Origin: Apostichopus californicus
Lineage: Eukaryota; Echinodermata; Holothuroidea; Aspidochirotida; Stichopodidae
DNA length: 22,392 nt
Direction of reading: 5' to 3'
Assembly (NCBI GenBank): GCA_020650975.1
Contig: JAIPMN010001454.1
Location: 8,863 to 31,254 of the forward strand
A model generated the notes under the pieces. That model was given only the letters and a program-made list of their open reading frames with translations, did not search any database and was not told the DNA's origin. The position numbers and the translations under genes are program-made. This document shows positions 11,004 to 22,056 of the stretch, in pieces (position 1 is the stretch's first letter; each line of letters opens with the position of its first letter).

Positions 11004-11784
11004 CTAAGCCAGTGCAAAGATGAATAGATGTTTTCGTCCACAGGATCCTTAGTATTTTATTTCGCCTTCAAAACTGCTACAACAAATTTGAACACTAAAT
11101 TATTCACTGCTGGTGGTAGATTAGAATTATAATACATATGTTGGTTGGAGACAAGTGCTATGACAGCACAGTACTACATAGCATGATCTACTGTAAGTCT
11201 TCATGAATATTCATGATGCCAAATGAATCTGCAACTAACCCCAGATACTAATCTCTGCACATTAGTCACATTCTAGATTTGTGATACAATATTTATCAAG
11301 ACACAATGGTTGACACATCTTCTCTACATTTAAACTATTCATTTAAGATATACAGGGATATATAGGCTATACACTATACACCAGTACACTCAGAATAAAT
11401 TCAACATAGTTTGTTTCTTGCTAACACTTATACAGGATGCTTCAGAATTTTATACATTCGCTTGTACTTTTATTACACATTATGTTCCTTTTTGAGCAAC
11501 ATGATATTCAAATTTGACAACAGAGATAATTCCTGCTTGCATAGATGTGTATTATGTCAAGCCCTGTGCATATAGAATTTCTTCTTATTAATTTTGCGTT
11601 CCATATTGGTCACCACGGTACCTCAGTTTTAAGACTACTCAATTAGACCGATCGGGTTAACACTGCTGCATACCTTGCTTCAAGAGGTATGCAAGTATAA
11701 CAATATGCCTGAACCAAAAGGCAAACCAAATTATACTGCTTTGAGCCTGGAGAACCAGAGCAGCAAAATTTTTTACTGACATGT

Positions 11785-12162
11785 ATGGTTAAAATGATGT
11801 CATACATACGTCAACGTTGTTCAACGCGCAGGACACTGTATCATGATGGAAAAGACTTACACAGCTGCTTTATCAAAGCATACAAAGGTGAGACATTTGA
11901 CAGCGAGAAAAGGGAAATGCTGGCCACCGCAACAAATAAATTACAGAGGCCCTCCGACTGGAGAGAGTAATGAATAAAGGTGTCGTGTCTGACAGACTAC
12001 CTACAAAAAACATGGCAAAACCTTGTCATTTGCGTCCATTGGGAAGGAAAGAAGGAAAAAATTGCCAGTGGGTTGAGTAAATTTGTCCTTCGTGTAGGAA
12101 AGATATTGTTACCTGCAGGAAATTCATCACAGCAAGGTTGCTTCCACACACTGAGTATATAA
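11785..12162 (+). other. Unassigned ORF-like patch, two segments in one frame
   Basis: Plus-strand frame open from ATG at 11785 to stops at 11968-11973, then open again in the same frame to 12162. The patch is less A+T-rich than its surroundings. The first segment has a plausible protein texture (GKDLHSCFIKAYKGETF), but I recognise no family in either half, and two adjacent stops separate them. It could be a decayed mobile-element fragment, a conserved non-coding element, or chance. It lies antisense to the B56 gene. Confidence 0.15.
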
Positions 12163-15100
12163 GCTTCATTGGACTGAAATTATTCAATAATCCACTTAAT
12201 GGAGTAGTGGCTACATATATTTACATAAACTAACCTCCACCATCAGGATGCAAGCTACTACAATATGAATGAATGCAAATATTGCAGTAGGGTGGAGAAA
12301 TTATGAATTAAAAAATGATATCATAAAAAAATAATAAAATAACAAATTTGGAAAATATATGTATGGAAACAGGTCATAATTTTGTACACTGTTTCACAAA
12401 AATCCTACCAAATCCACAAGGGCAAGCATGATCCATGCCAACAGCTCATACTGTGCTGTAGGATGTTTATGTGTCTACAGACTTATACGTAGGCTAAACA
12501 GTAAACAACTTAAGACACGGTTATTATACATGTAAATGGGCCATGTTGTTTCTAAATTTACCTTGTTCTTGAGGTTACTATATATACAAACATTACCACC
12601 GGGGCGAAAAAAGAAAACAACTCACGAAAACAATACCACACCAAGGTGTACAATATTGTCCCTTGCAGTGTTATGAAAGGTCAATGACAATACATTTGCC
12701 TTCTATTCCATAGCAGTAGACATGTAAATGTCTAAACCTATACCAATAACATTAAATACATTACTGGCATCATCAGGGCTTAAATATAAGACAAAAGTGC
12801 ACAATATTTGGTAAAATTCCCAACGGCACTATATTAGCATCTTTAATGTCGTTCTCGAAATCAAACTGATAGTTTCTAAACTAGTCCTATCGCTTCTGTC
12901 CTAAATTGTTTCTGTGTTTGTTGTACTAAATTTGGGCAGTACTATTATTTCAGCCAGGCAGATCCCATCGAAAGTTTAAAATCTGACCTAATATTCAACT
13001 CAAGTGAGGTTGTCTACACTCTCCAGGCAACTCCATAGTTATTAATGTGTTAGGAATTGTTGTTGTGTGAGTAGGCCTACATCTACATCAATGTAAAATG
13101 TCATATAATGTCTGGTGGCAAAACAGCTGTTTTAATTCCATGTCTTCTGTGCCAATAGAGGCATGCACTAATGGCTCACAAAAGGTCAAGTCAAGTTTCA
13201 AACATTCCATGAAATTTTAACATAAGTCTACATATCACATCTATAATGAACAGCTATAACCAACTGTAAAATTAATTAATTAAAAGATCATAGTTATGTA
13301 AGTATTGATTAACATGTCATTAACAATACATTACCAGTCTTAATGATTCCTTCTTTTTTTCATTATTGGCGAGTCGTTCTAGATACGATAAACGTTTTTC
13401 AGGATATGTGAACGAGACCTAGCTATACTCAATGGATGAAGCTTTCATCACAAATGGATCAATACTAATATTACAATATGGAATTCTCTTCTGGAAAAAA
13501 AATATGGTTATCTGATTGACAGACAGATGACAAAGGATAACAAAATTATATCACAATGGGATGATCTGGCATGCCTTCAGAGCACTGGATATAATCCCAA
13601 CCCCCCTCTCATCCCCTTGTCTCTTCCTCTGACTATCTCCTTCTCTCCCTCCTCCCACATAAATGGGGGTTGATTGGCTAATCATGTATGTACCAAAAAT
13701 ATACTCTAAAATAGAATCTTCACCATTTCACCTTTCTGAAAAAAAGGATTGGAAAGGACCTTTAGACTCAAGGGACGATATCCACCTGGAGGTATTCACA
13801 AGAGTGCTGTGTGTGCATATAAACTGTAAAAAAAAATAGGATATAGCAATAAACTAATAAATGTGGCAACTGTAACCTAACCATAGACATAGGGTGTAAG
13901 TTCAGCTTAGTGTTACCCCTCAGGAAATGAATCGATTAAAGACAGTCTTGCTTCCTGATCGAGTCAACTCAGTTGACTCCTGTTAGACACTTCTTTTATC
14001 TTTTAAATACCTTTTCAAATCAAGTCTAATTGGGAGAAGAGAACTTTTACGCATAAATTCCCGGTTTGCTAGAATGAATACCAAAGCAGACTACCGTATT
14101 GAAGGGACATATATCTAGATACTAGAAAAATCCTTCACTATGTAGCAAATTTCCATTCCATTAATTGAAAACTTCTAACAAAAACAAGACATTTTTGGTC
14201 AAATTCTCTCTACTTATAAAGGGAAACGTCCTCCGTTAATCCTCTCATGATTAACAATTTGCACAAGAGTCATTCCTTAACTGGTTACAAGAGCTTCTGC
14301 TCTGCAAACTGCACATCAATGTAACCACGAACTGTATGTCAAATACCACATTACATTGCCTCCCCTCCTCCCATTAAAAAGGATTTGCTAATGCCAAGCA
14401 ATGTGAAACCTATATTGAAGAGAAAAATATTCCGCACTGCTAGTTGAAAATTTTGATTTATGACAATGTGGTTTTCACTTATATAGATTCAGAAAATTTT
14501 CAGCAGTTTTGTTAAAGCAATCAACTTTAGCCACCCAGCATATCCTTTGTAATCCTCCCCTTATTGAGCGTGAATAATAAACAAAGATTCTGTCAATCTG
14601 TTTATGAGGCAAAATGCTATGTACTGTACAGTCCTTTGCAGCCATTATATGGTTATTGTTATTTACCATGCACTGTGGATGCTGTACTGTATATGACACA
14701 AATTACTTAACCACTAATCGCACAACTGTCTCTTTGTAACCTTATGAATTTTAAGCCCTCATGCTAAACAGACTACTGATCTCATAATAACCCCCATCAA
14801 GATGATTTACTTCTGTACATATACAGTACATATGGTCAATATCTACACTCTGTAGGTACAGTGCTTCTAACATTCCAATACTACAACCTTTCATTAAACA
14901 GCAATGATATTGCCATCGATCAAAACTTAATTTCTGCCATTTGTTTTTTGTATTTCATGATTGAAAATATAGTCAATTTTGTTTTATTAAAGACTACATT
15001 TCTGTGCTACAATTTAAACCAAAAAATTCCTGTATGACGTATTGTAAAAAAAGGACAAAAGACACCACGAGAAAAACGTTAACAAACCTGGACGCAATAT

Positions 15101-16390
15101 CCTGTTATTGATTGAAGTGCTTGGAATATATACATCACATAGAGATGAACGAGGAAAAACGAAAGGAAAGTGAATACCAGTACTGTGCTGTACATATATC
15201 ATGTTTAAACTTCACTAGCAAAACGAATCCCTGGACAGAATTTCCCCAAAAATTATTGGATTCGGGAATAATGTGACAATACTTACCTGTCTCCAGTTTA
15301 CTTACATGCTGTACTTTGCTCTTCTACCTAACCTAATAAACTGGGAAACCAACTTTCTGTTCCTCATGGATCTACCATTCAGAACATAATCCTTCCCATT
15401 TTCATGTTGAACTTCGCCTTGGGTTCATTCTTTCAGCTTAATTTCAATCCATGTCCTTGAACACAACTTCCTAATTAAGTGTTTAACTTTAAGTGTTCAC
15501 TTTTATTTATTAAATGCTATCTTAATCCTGTCACTATAGGAGAATAATGCAAAGTTCTCATTTATTGAGAATGGAACCAGAATGGAATTCTTTATCTGGA
15601 ATCTTATAGAGCTGTTACAACAAACTGGGCAAAATTGTTATACAAATGCAAACATGTGCATCATTATTTGAACTCAGAATTATACTTACTAATTTCAGTA
15701 TTTCACAAGAAAAAGAATTTGTGAACCTAAATATTACCTGAAAAATGTAAACACTATGTTATTCCCTATAAACTGCAGTTTTTTTGGTTTTTTTTGGTTA
15801 AAACAGGATATGCGCTGCAAAACATTAGGAAAACATTGCTTTGCATCTGTATATAGGCAGTGACTCCTTGAAGTAAATTTTCCTCTCTTTTTGGTAGTAT
15901 CATAATTTTCTGCACAATTGTACTGCTCGTTATATATACCTTTCCATTAATCATTCTGTTAAAACCATTTCAAATCAAATTAGACTGATTTCTTCTTTTA
16001 CAAGTAACCCTGGATAAAAATCAATTCTTTCATTTCTCTTGCATAAAGTAAAGACACAAAGAATCATGAAATTCTCTTTTCACTGTACATACTGTATGGT
16101 AAGTAAATGTGAGTATATATTATATCAACACAAAAAGTACATCAATAAATTAAACTTAGAAAAACGTGGCCTTGTTCAAAATGAAACAGCCAGTCATCCA
16201 TAAGTTTTTAGCGGACGATGCATTCCAATGTAAAGCTGTGATTTAACTTTCCACTTAAAAATTTTCACATTAAAAAAACCCCACTATATTAATGAATTTT
16301 CATCGCTTTGTCCTTGGAAATTTCAGAACTGGAAAGCAGATGGATAAAAACTAACACCATAACCCTACTGCTGTGTATTTCTATAGCACA

Positions 16391-16417
16391 TATAGTATAG
16401 TATAGTATATAGTATAG
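16391..16417. repeat. TATAG microsatellite with adjacent small hairpin
   Basis: Imperfect pentamer repeats of TATAG, followed a few bases later by GTGCAT-T-ATGCAC (16423-16435), a perfect 6-bp-arm hairpin. Intronic simple sequence. Confidence 0.8.
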
Positions 16418-17335
16418 CATGCGTGCATTATGCACACAGCAATGATGTATCCATATTAGATTATGTCCTTTGATTAAACATCAGACAGACCTGCCAACAA
16501 TAGGTGCAAACACTTAAAACATTCCCCACTCTCAGATAAAAATTTCACTGCATCTTCTCTTTCTATTCACTGATCATAACATTTAATGTATTTATTAAGT
16601 TTGTAAAGCACAGCTAGGAAATAGGAGCATGTCTCAAATAGCTTTTTAACTACAGATACTAAATGACCATATCTACGTTAGCACTGTCAATTTTTGAGAC
16701 ATCCACTGTTCGGTTACTTCAACCACTGTAATGCAAATAATGATAAAGGCTAAATCAAAACAATGAAACCCCAGGTTTCAGTTAGAAACTGCAAGCCATT
16801 GTGTTTTAGCAGTTTGACAGTTATTAATAAGGAGTTCTTCTTTTTGAATTTTGCATGCTTTTTAAAAGTGCCAAACATTGAGGGGGAAAATATGCAAGAA
16901 TATAATCATGGTTGGTACACAAGTGACTTTTTATTAAGCACTACTGAAAGATTAGGTGACTTTGGCTGACATCAAGTAACAGTCTCAGGAATTAATAGGT
17001 TTTAATGCCAAAATAAATTCAAAATTGAAACCTTTATGTCAGTGTCTTCTTTGAAGATTGAAGAAATCAAAATTGTTTTCTTGTATGACACTATACAGTC
17101 CCTGGATTATACACTGTTGATGAACCATCTTTCTAATTCATTGAACAATGCAACAGATAGGTCATGTAAATGCCAGAGAAGGCCCCTCGATAATCTAACT
17201 TCAAATAATGACACTGTTATCTTCACCAGTAATTAATTTATTCGTTTGTTATCGTAATATGAAAAAAGGACGCGTCATGGTCATGCTGAATCTCCCTAAC
17301 ATTCAACATGCAGCTTTAAACAGATATGTAGGCTT

Positions 17336-17524
17336 TTAGAAGCTGCAACAAATGCAATACGTATAATAATCTCGAGCCGCCACTATTCCTATATAGCAGG
17401 CTACACAATTATAGATTGCCGAGCCATCAACTTCAAGATAACATTTCTGCATCTGCTGAATTGCCTGAAGAGAAAAACTCTCCTCCGTTATGACATGCTG
17501 CCTTGACGTCAGACGAGAGGCCAC
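17336..17524 (-). other. ORF-like patch with full CRE palindrome; possible cryptic exon
   Basis: On the B56 strand, 1.6 kb inside the A-B intron, a 62-codon frame starts MASRLTSRQHVITEE. It contains a good splice-acceptor-like sequence (gagtttttctcttcag|GC, exon side at 17464) followed by protein-like AIQQMQKCYLEVDGSAIY. The palindrome TGACGTCA, a full CREB/ATF site, lies at 17504-17511 within a locally GC-richer patch. No clear GT donor closes the putative exon, and the peptide matches nothing I know. It may be an internal promoter or cryptic exon, or chance. Confidence 0.2.
17504..17511. promoter_or_regulatory. Consensus CRE (TGACGTCA)
   Basis: Exact eight-base CREB/ATF palindrome, the only full copy I noticed in the window. 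It sits in a CpG-containing patch of a large intron, so a regulatory role is possible but unproven. Confidence 0.35.
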
Positions 17525-19137
17525 GGCGAGGAAACTCTCTCTAATTACTGTTTGTGATTATGTTTGAGCTGGATAGCAAAAAAATACATGAAAAGGCCCC
17601 AAGTCACTTATAGTCCTTAATGAAATAACATTTACTCTACATCACCTTGCAAAATTACTTCAGACACGTATCACAATGATAGTTATTAATCTTATCATTT
17701 CATCAGCTGATTGAATTATCGGAAGAAAAGAGAAACTGAATGATAAATAATACGCTGTCCGTTTTCTTTCGCAGATTGGGAAAGCCAAGGTTACTTGCAT
17801 TTTGGGTAAAACTGAGAAATGGTACGGTAAGCTTTCTGATAAAAATTCAAAAACCAAAAACTTGTTTATTTCACGTAGTTTTAAATACCCAATGGTTAAA
17901 ATGATAACTCTCATTGTGTAGCAATTAGTTATTACATGTGTCTACATATAATGCATAATAAAACCTACAATAAATGGAAACAGTACATAGGGATGTACTA
18001 TCATCATCAACCTAAATAAATGAAAACGACACCGATTATTTATCACCATATTATGAGGTGAGGTGCTGGTAGGATGTCTCTGTGATATTTGAAAAGTGCA
18101 ATATACTAGATGTTATTTATTTATGTTAAAAAAATTACATCTATCAGCACAATGGTGAGACACTATTATCATCATCCACGTATACATTAACCATTGAATG
18201 TACCTATGTTTTATAACAGTCATCTGACATTTCTTTAAGTAAACATACTAACAGAGGAGGGTTAAAGCAGAGCTCTACTTGTGTCATTTACACAATTAAA
18301 GAATGATATTCCACTTCACGCAGGTACAGTAATATTAATAAAGTTCACTGCACACAATTTGAGTTTTATTTCTCTTCCCCTTCTCCCCCACCTTTTCCAA
18401 TAGCTTTCCCCTTCCTCCTCCCACCAAAAACATGAAAAAAGGGTGCAATTAGCTGATAATTACCCCTTAAACTATTTAGCAACATCTGCCCCGATTGTTA
18501 TATTCAGAGAGGGCTACACTTAGTAACATCTCCATTAACATATAGGTGAGGGAGGGCCAAATGTTAATGTTTGCTTTGAAAAGTTAAAGACATTTCTCAA
18601 AGTTTTCAGATAATTGCTGCATCACAATTAATGCAGCATTAACCAGTATACTGTACATGTATGCAATACATGATTCTGTATGAATGGAGTTCTGTTACAA
18701 TGTAACCTGCTGCTTTACAAGAGAAAGAAATCATACAAACAATTGACATTACAGTGCCAGTTGGCAATTTGCCAAACTTAACAACAAATTGCAACTGAAA
18801 TATAAATGACGCAAATTTGATCATGTTTTCTTCAAAGAAATGTATAACACGACCAGAAATTGGAATACCATAACATAAACATTTCATAGCTGGGATAAGG
18901 TCAAATTTTCACTTTCTGCGATGTGAAAATGTTGACATAAAGGTACAATGAAAGAGAAAAGAGTTGCTGTAAAAAACTCCCTTTTTTCATAAATTATTAA
19001 GTGCATAAAAAGGAATTCTCTGAGCATTAATAATAAAAATAAAACACTTGATTCAAGTGCGAGGACTATTAAATGTATTATAATTCAATCAGAAAATTAA
19101 TAATTTAAACAACAAGGATATAGTAAATAATACTTAC

Positions 19138-19334
19138 CATTTGAACTATTTCTGGATACAAGTCTTCTGACAGCACCCCTCTACCTGTGGTTATATAGTC
19201 GACCAATTCATTCAAACTAGCTCTTTTAATTTCTTTCCCTTTTAAGTCTGACACAGCGTCCATAAAATCAAATACAACACAGCACTGGCGTAATTTCTTG
19301 CTCACAAGGTCTGCCTGTTCAGCAGGTGGAGTGT
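19138..19334 (-). CDS. PPP2R5E: PP2A B56 regulatory subunit (alpha/epsilon class), exon A
   Basis: B56 subunits join the PP2A scaffold and catalytic subunits and choose substrates for dephosphorylation. This exon encodes the start of the conserved HEAT-repeat core. Readable landmarks are [34 protein letters not shown] and YPEIVQM, which match the beginning of vertebrate PPP2R5A/E almost residue for residue. On the minus strand it opens after a strong acceptor (pyrimidine-rich, ccattgcag|AC) and closes at ATG|gtaagt. The upstream junction is phase 1: an Asp codon G|AC would be completed by the previous exon. The downstream junction is phase 0 and joins exon B. Family similarity begins exactly at this acceptor, which supports it as an exon edge. 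Some residues look more alpha-like (KEIKRA) and some more epsilon-like ([11 protein letters not shown]), as expected for an invertebrate gene predating the vertebrate A/E split. The symbol is therefore class-level. Confidence 0.93.
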
Positions 19335-19455
19335 CTGCAATGGAAGGCATTGGAGAAACATACAATGAATTAGCATCTTCTTTTCCCAATTTATCCGCAA
19401 CTTTGTCTATAACCTTCATCTTGTTCTTATCTACCATCGCAGGTACCGGATTCAT
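19335..19455 (-). CDS. PPP2R5E: In-frame 5' extension of exon A: possible alternative first coding exon
   Basis: The reading frame of exon A stays open upstream through the splice acceptor for 40 more codons to a Met at 19455. An in-frame TAA lies ten codons above that. The Met at 19437 has a strong start context (gcgATGG: purine at -3, G at +4), whereas the one at 19455 has T at -3. The peptide is lysine-rich ([20 protein letters not shown]) and does not resemble the basic SRKSVRKA-type N-terminus I know from vertebrate alpha/epsilon forms. Two readings are possible. Transcripts may start here and use the unspliced 5' side of exon A as a first exon, giving a B56 with a distinct N-terminus. 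Or this is the 3' end of an intron that happens to be open. The inward-facing acceptor at 19335-19336 favours at least some transcripts removing it. Confidence 0.45.
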
Positions 19456-20913
19456 CCACTGTTTTATAGCATTTGTATCGTATTACGTAAATCCTTTATA
19501 GACCACTGAAACTTGGTTTGTGTTGTTGCATTTCAAATCTGTCATAAACAACACTTCTCCAGTTGGTCTGGTTTACACACAGATCTAGCGACATCTTTCT
19601 CACCACTCAGTGTAGTGTGATATTTCCATAGGGCTTATAAAAACATAGAGAGGCATGAGATTTGCCATACGATCTGAAAAAATATCTGATATATACGTCG
19701 TATAACGACGTATTGCCCGCAGACGCTCTCAACGGAGTCGGGTCTAGCTGATGAACGTTAATTTATGATCCAACCGAACCAAAGTAGCTTCATTATTATT
19801 ATGTACATCTTCCTTTTCCTGTTTCAAACTGAAGTCATAATTCAATCAGCATACAGAATTCAATTAACAACACAAGCTGTAACAGACCAATGGTGAAGAC
19901 CCACAAAACAACACCAGAAAATACAAACAAATGAATTCCAGTTTTTTGGCGATTACACTTTTACTCAAACAGCTGATGAAGAGAGAGAAGAACCAATTTG
20001 AAAAAAAAGTCTCCCAGTTCAGAGGAGCTCGAATCCTTGAAACACCACCAAACAGAACAACCGAGAGCTGAGAAATATTGGACTTTGATGAGAATATATA
20101 TTTAACGAGTCACACGGCATTGTGATTTCTGTGGAAAGGCCTCGCTCGTGAGCTACGCTGAACCTGTTCTGTGTATACATGCGGACTGAACTAATATCCC
20201 GTCATAATTACGAGGATCTAAATTGAGTTTTTAAGGGTCAGCTATTTGGAATCCTGGTATGGTGAAGACTGATTGAGTGAAACATAATCCACATCATCGT
20301 ATGGATTTCTTACAGGCTAAGAAGCCACCCAGTGATGGATGTACACAAGTGTATATATAGGGAAGATATTTCTCTTCTTATTAACCGATATCGTTCACTG
20401 AGCAAGTAAGGAGGCAAACATCTATCACATATTTGACACAGATAAACACATAGGAAGAGAAGGCATAGACTTTATATATCTGAAACAGCAAAGAGTTGGA
20501 AAAAAATCCAACTTCATGTATGTAGGACAGAATTTGTTTGACAAATAATTGTGGTAACTCGTTTCTCCCCACTTTGAGGCTTCTTATCAGAATCAACCAA
20601 CATGTTGGGAGAAAGCATATATACTATAAGAGTAATGCTAGAGAAATTTTAAATTGGCAGACTACTGTGGAGATGGAAATATTTCTAGCTTCTACCACAT
20701 ACACTACATGAAAACTCCACCTCAATTTCTTATCACTTCAAAATGAAACCATTTTCACTTCAGTGATGAACAGTGATTCCTGCAGATGGCAATCACTTTC
20801 AAATAACAGGCTGTTGACTTATGGTAGATTTTGGGAGGACGCGGTGATATGTATGGAACGCGAAAAGGACCACAACATATGATGATGTTAATGATGATCT
20901 AATTTTATACGTT
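19456..20913. other. Upstream non-coding region of exon A
   Basis: About 1.5 kb without a recognised gene, either upstream intron or the promoter and 5' leader of an alternative B56 transcript. It includes a TATAAG word on the minus strand beginning at 19639, an acceptor-like attttttcag ending at 19676, a CpG-dense patch at about 19690-19745 with a palindrome, and otherwise A+T-rich sequence. I searched for an exon encoding the usual basic B56 N-terminus (RKSVRKA-like) and did not see one. Confidence 0.6.
19693..19713. promoter_or_regulatory. CpG-containing palindrome upstream of B56 exon A
   Basis: Perfect 9-bp arms ATACGTCGT and ACGACGTAT around ATA, with four CpGs, followed by a short CpG-dense patch. 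It lies about 240 bp above the candidate start codons of the B56 gene. Position and symmetry fit a dimeric transcription-factor site, but this is inference. Confidence 0.35.
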
Positions 20914-20998
20914 CATGTACTAAAAAACTTAGGATCATGTACTAAACATATACGATGATGTACTAAAAAACTAAGATGTACATCAAAACATATAGGAT
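20914..20998. repeat. Two-copy tandem repeat of about 43 bp abutting the transposon
   Basis: Copies at 20914-20956 and 20957-20998 share atgtactaaaaaact, a middle atgtacta/atgtacat word and aacatata. They differ by a few substitutions and one indel. The second copy stops exactly at the first base of the terminal inverted repeat at 20999, so the transposon appears to have inserted at or within this repeat. Confidence 0.8.
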
Positions 20999-21313
20999 CA
21001 GTGTTGTAGCCACGCCGGTCGGCGCCGGTCGGGCGTAACCGCCACTAGTGCTTGCCGACCGGCACTCAGAGTAAATCAGCATCCTACCGACCGGCACTCA
21101 AGCTTCCTACCGACCGTCACAAAAATCAGTGAATCTTGTATTAAATGAAATCAAAATACACTGAAAATTACCTGTGTCAAACTCGAAATAATTTGTTCAC
21201 AAATTTACCCAAAATAGGCCTATTACTATTCTGAATCAGAATTTAGAATACTGTAGTCCGATTCTCTAGCCTGAACAAAACCAAATAAAAACCTGGGTAA
21301 ATACTACGAAACT

Positions 21314-21362
21314 ATGATCATCAACGCAACGAGCGAGCCATAACTCACAAGCGCAGACACGG
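21314..21362. repeat. 49-bp direct repeat, copy 1
   Basis: Starts ATGATCATCAACGCAACGAG and ends gcagacacgg. It matches 21719-21767 at 48 of 49 positions (T versus C in gccaYaact). Sequence after the two copies is unrelated. Confidence 0.92.
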
Positions 21363-21411
21363 TAATCATAACAGCTGCATGCAGTACACGTGTAAGTGAT
21401 ACGTACGAGAG

Positions 21412-21480
21412 CAGTGGCGGAGCGTCCATACAGTCAGGGGGCGGATGCCCCCCCACCCCTGACGGACTCAAATGGACTGC
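21412..21480. mobile_element. Nested hAT-type terminus (CAGTGGCGGA)
   Basis: CAGTGGCGGAGC followed by an imperfect hairpin (GTCAGGGGG ... CCCCTGAC, about 21432-21464) and ggactcaaatgg. CAGTGGCGGA heads are a widespread class of hAT termini in invertebrates. The expected opposite end TCCGCCACTG is absent; the closest match is GCCGCCACTC at 22064-22073. So this is either a truncated second element inside the first or an internal relic of a fused element. Confidence 0.55.
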
Positions 21481-21636
21481 TGGCGCCCTTTTCACCTCTT
21501 TACCACTTTTTACTTATTCGCGATTATTGCCTTTTTTATTGCGCTCTCATCTACCTATTGACATATGTCACATTTTGTTGGTATAATTTGGCGATTACAC
21601 CTATTTATTCTTCGTTTATCTGCAAATTAGCCAGGC

Positions 21637-21656
21637 CCGGAAAGGGTCATTTCCGG
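21637..21656. repeat. Short inverted repeat inside the transposon
   Basis: CCGGAAA and TTTCCGG arms around six bases. It lies between the two 49-bp repeats, in element-internal sequence. Confidence 0.6.
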
Positions 21657-21718
21657 CGATCTAGGGAGTATCTTTATTCAAAAAAATTATGTACGCTACG
21701 CTTAGATAGTGTCGAAAG

Positions 21719-21767
21719 ATGATCATCAACGCAACGAGCGAGCCACAACTCACAAGCGCAGACACGG
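21719..21767. repeat. 49-bp direct repeat, copy 2
   Basis: Second copy, 405 bp from the first and in the same orientation. A shared cgaaa before both copies suggests the homology once extended slightly further. Confidence 0.92.
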
Positions 21768-22056
21768 ACAGACCATTCTCGCCCCTCCTGACCGATACCC
21801 CTAGCTCATACATGAAATTTGTATCGCAATTGTCGGAAAGTTTAGGTTTCTGTGTAGCGTTTTTGGGCGGGTTTCAAAATATTTATCGCAATATGTATAA
21901 AATAGGGGTAGAATAGAGCCACATAAAGGCATTGAAATCAACTAAAACCCTGTATCTTCAGGGGCTTGGCCCCTCGAACCCCACCAAGGGCCCCTGGACC
22001 TCACGCAGAGGAGGGCTCGCTATGCTCGCGGGCTGGCTTCGCTCGCCATCGTCAGA

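Larger units (their letters stand above)
7562..19137 (-). other. Large intron between exons A and B (about 11.6 kb)
   Basis: Bounded by ATG|gtaagt at exon A and ttgacag|GTA at exon B, both phase 0. The flanking exons abut in the B56 protein, so no missing coding exon is expected inside. The content is mostly A+T-rich sequence. Exceptions are the 5 x 21-bp tandem repeat at 10899-11003, short palindromes, pyrimidine tracts near 10144-10187, 13590-13657, 14361-14373 and 18371-18423, a TATAG microsatellite at 16391-16417, a CRE-containing patch near 17400-17530, and weak ORF-like stretches listed separately. Its length leaves room for regulatory elements, but none can be proved by eye. Confidence 0.85.

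Noticed and set aside
19105..19137. C-terminal tail of the long minus-strand frame over exon A
   Set aside because: These codons lie past the ATG|gtaagt donor, are intronic, and have no B56 similarity.
19618..19639. TATA box plus initiator pair for the alternative B56 start
   Set aside because: The TATAAG word and the TCACACT initiator-like word are only about 21 bp apart, shorter than usual, and such words are common in A+T-rich DNA.
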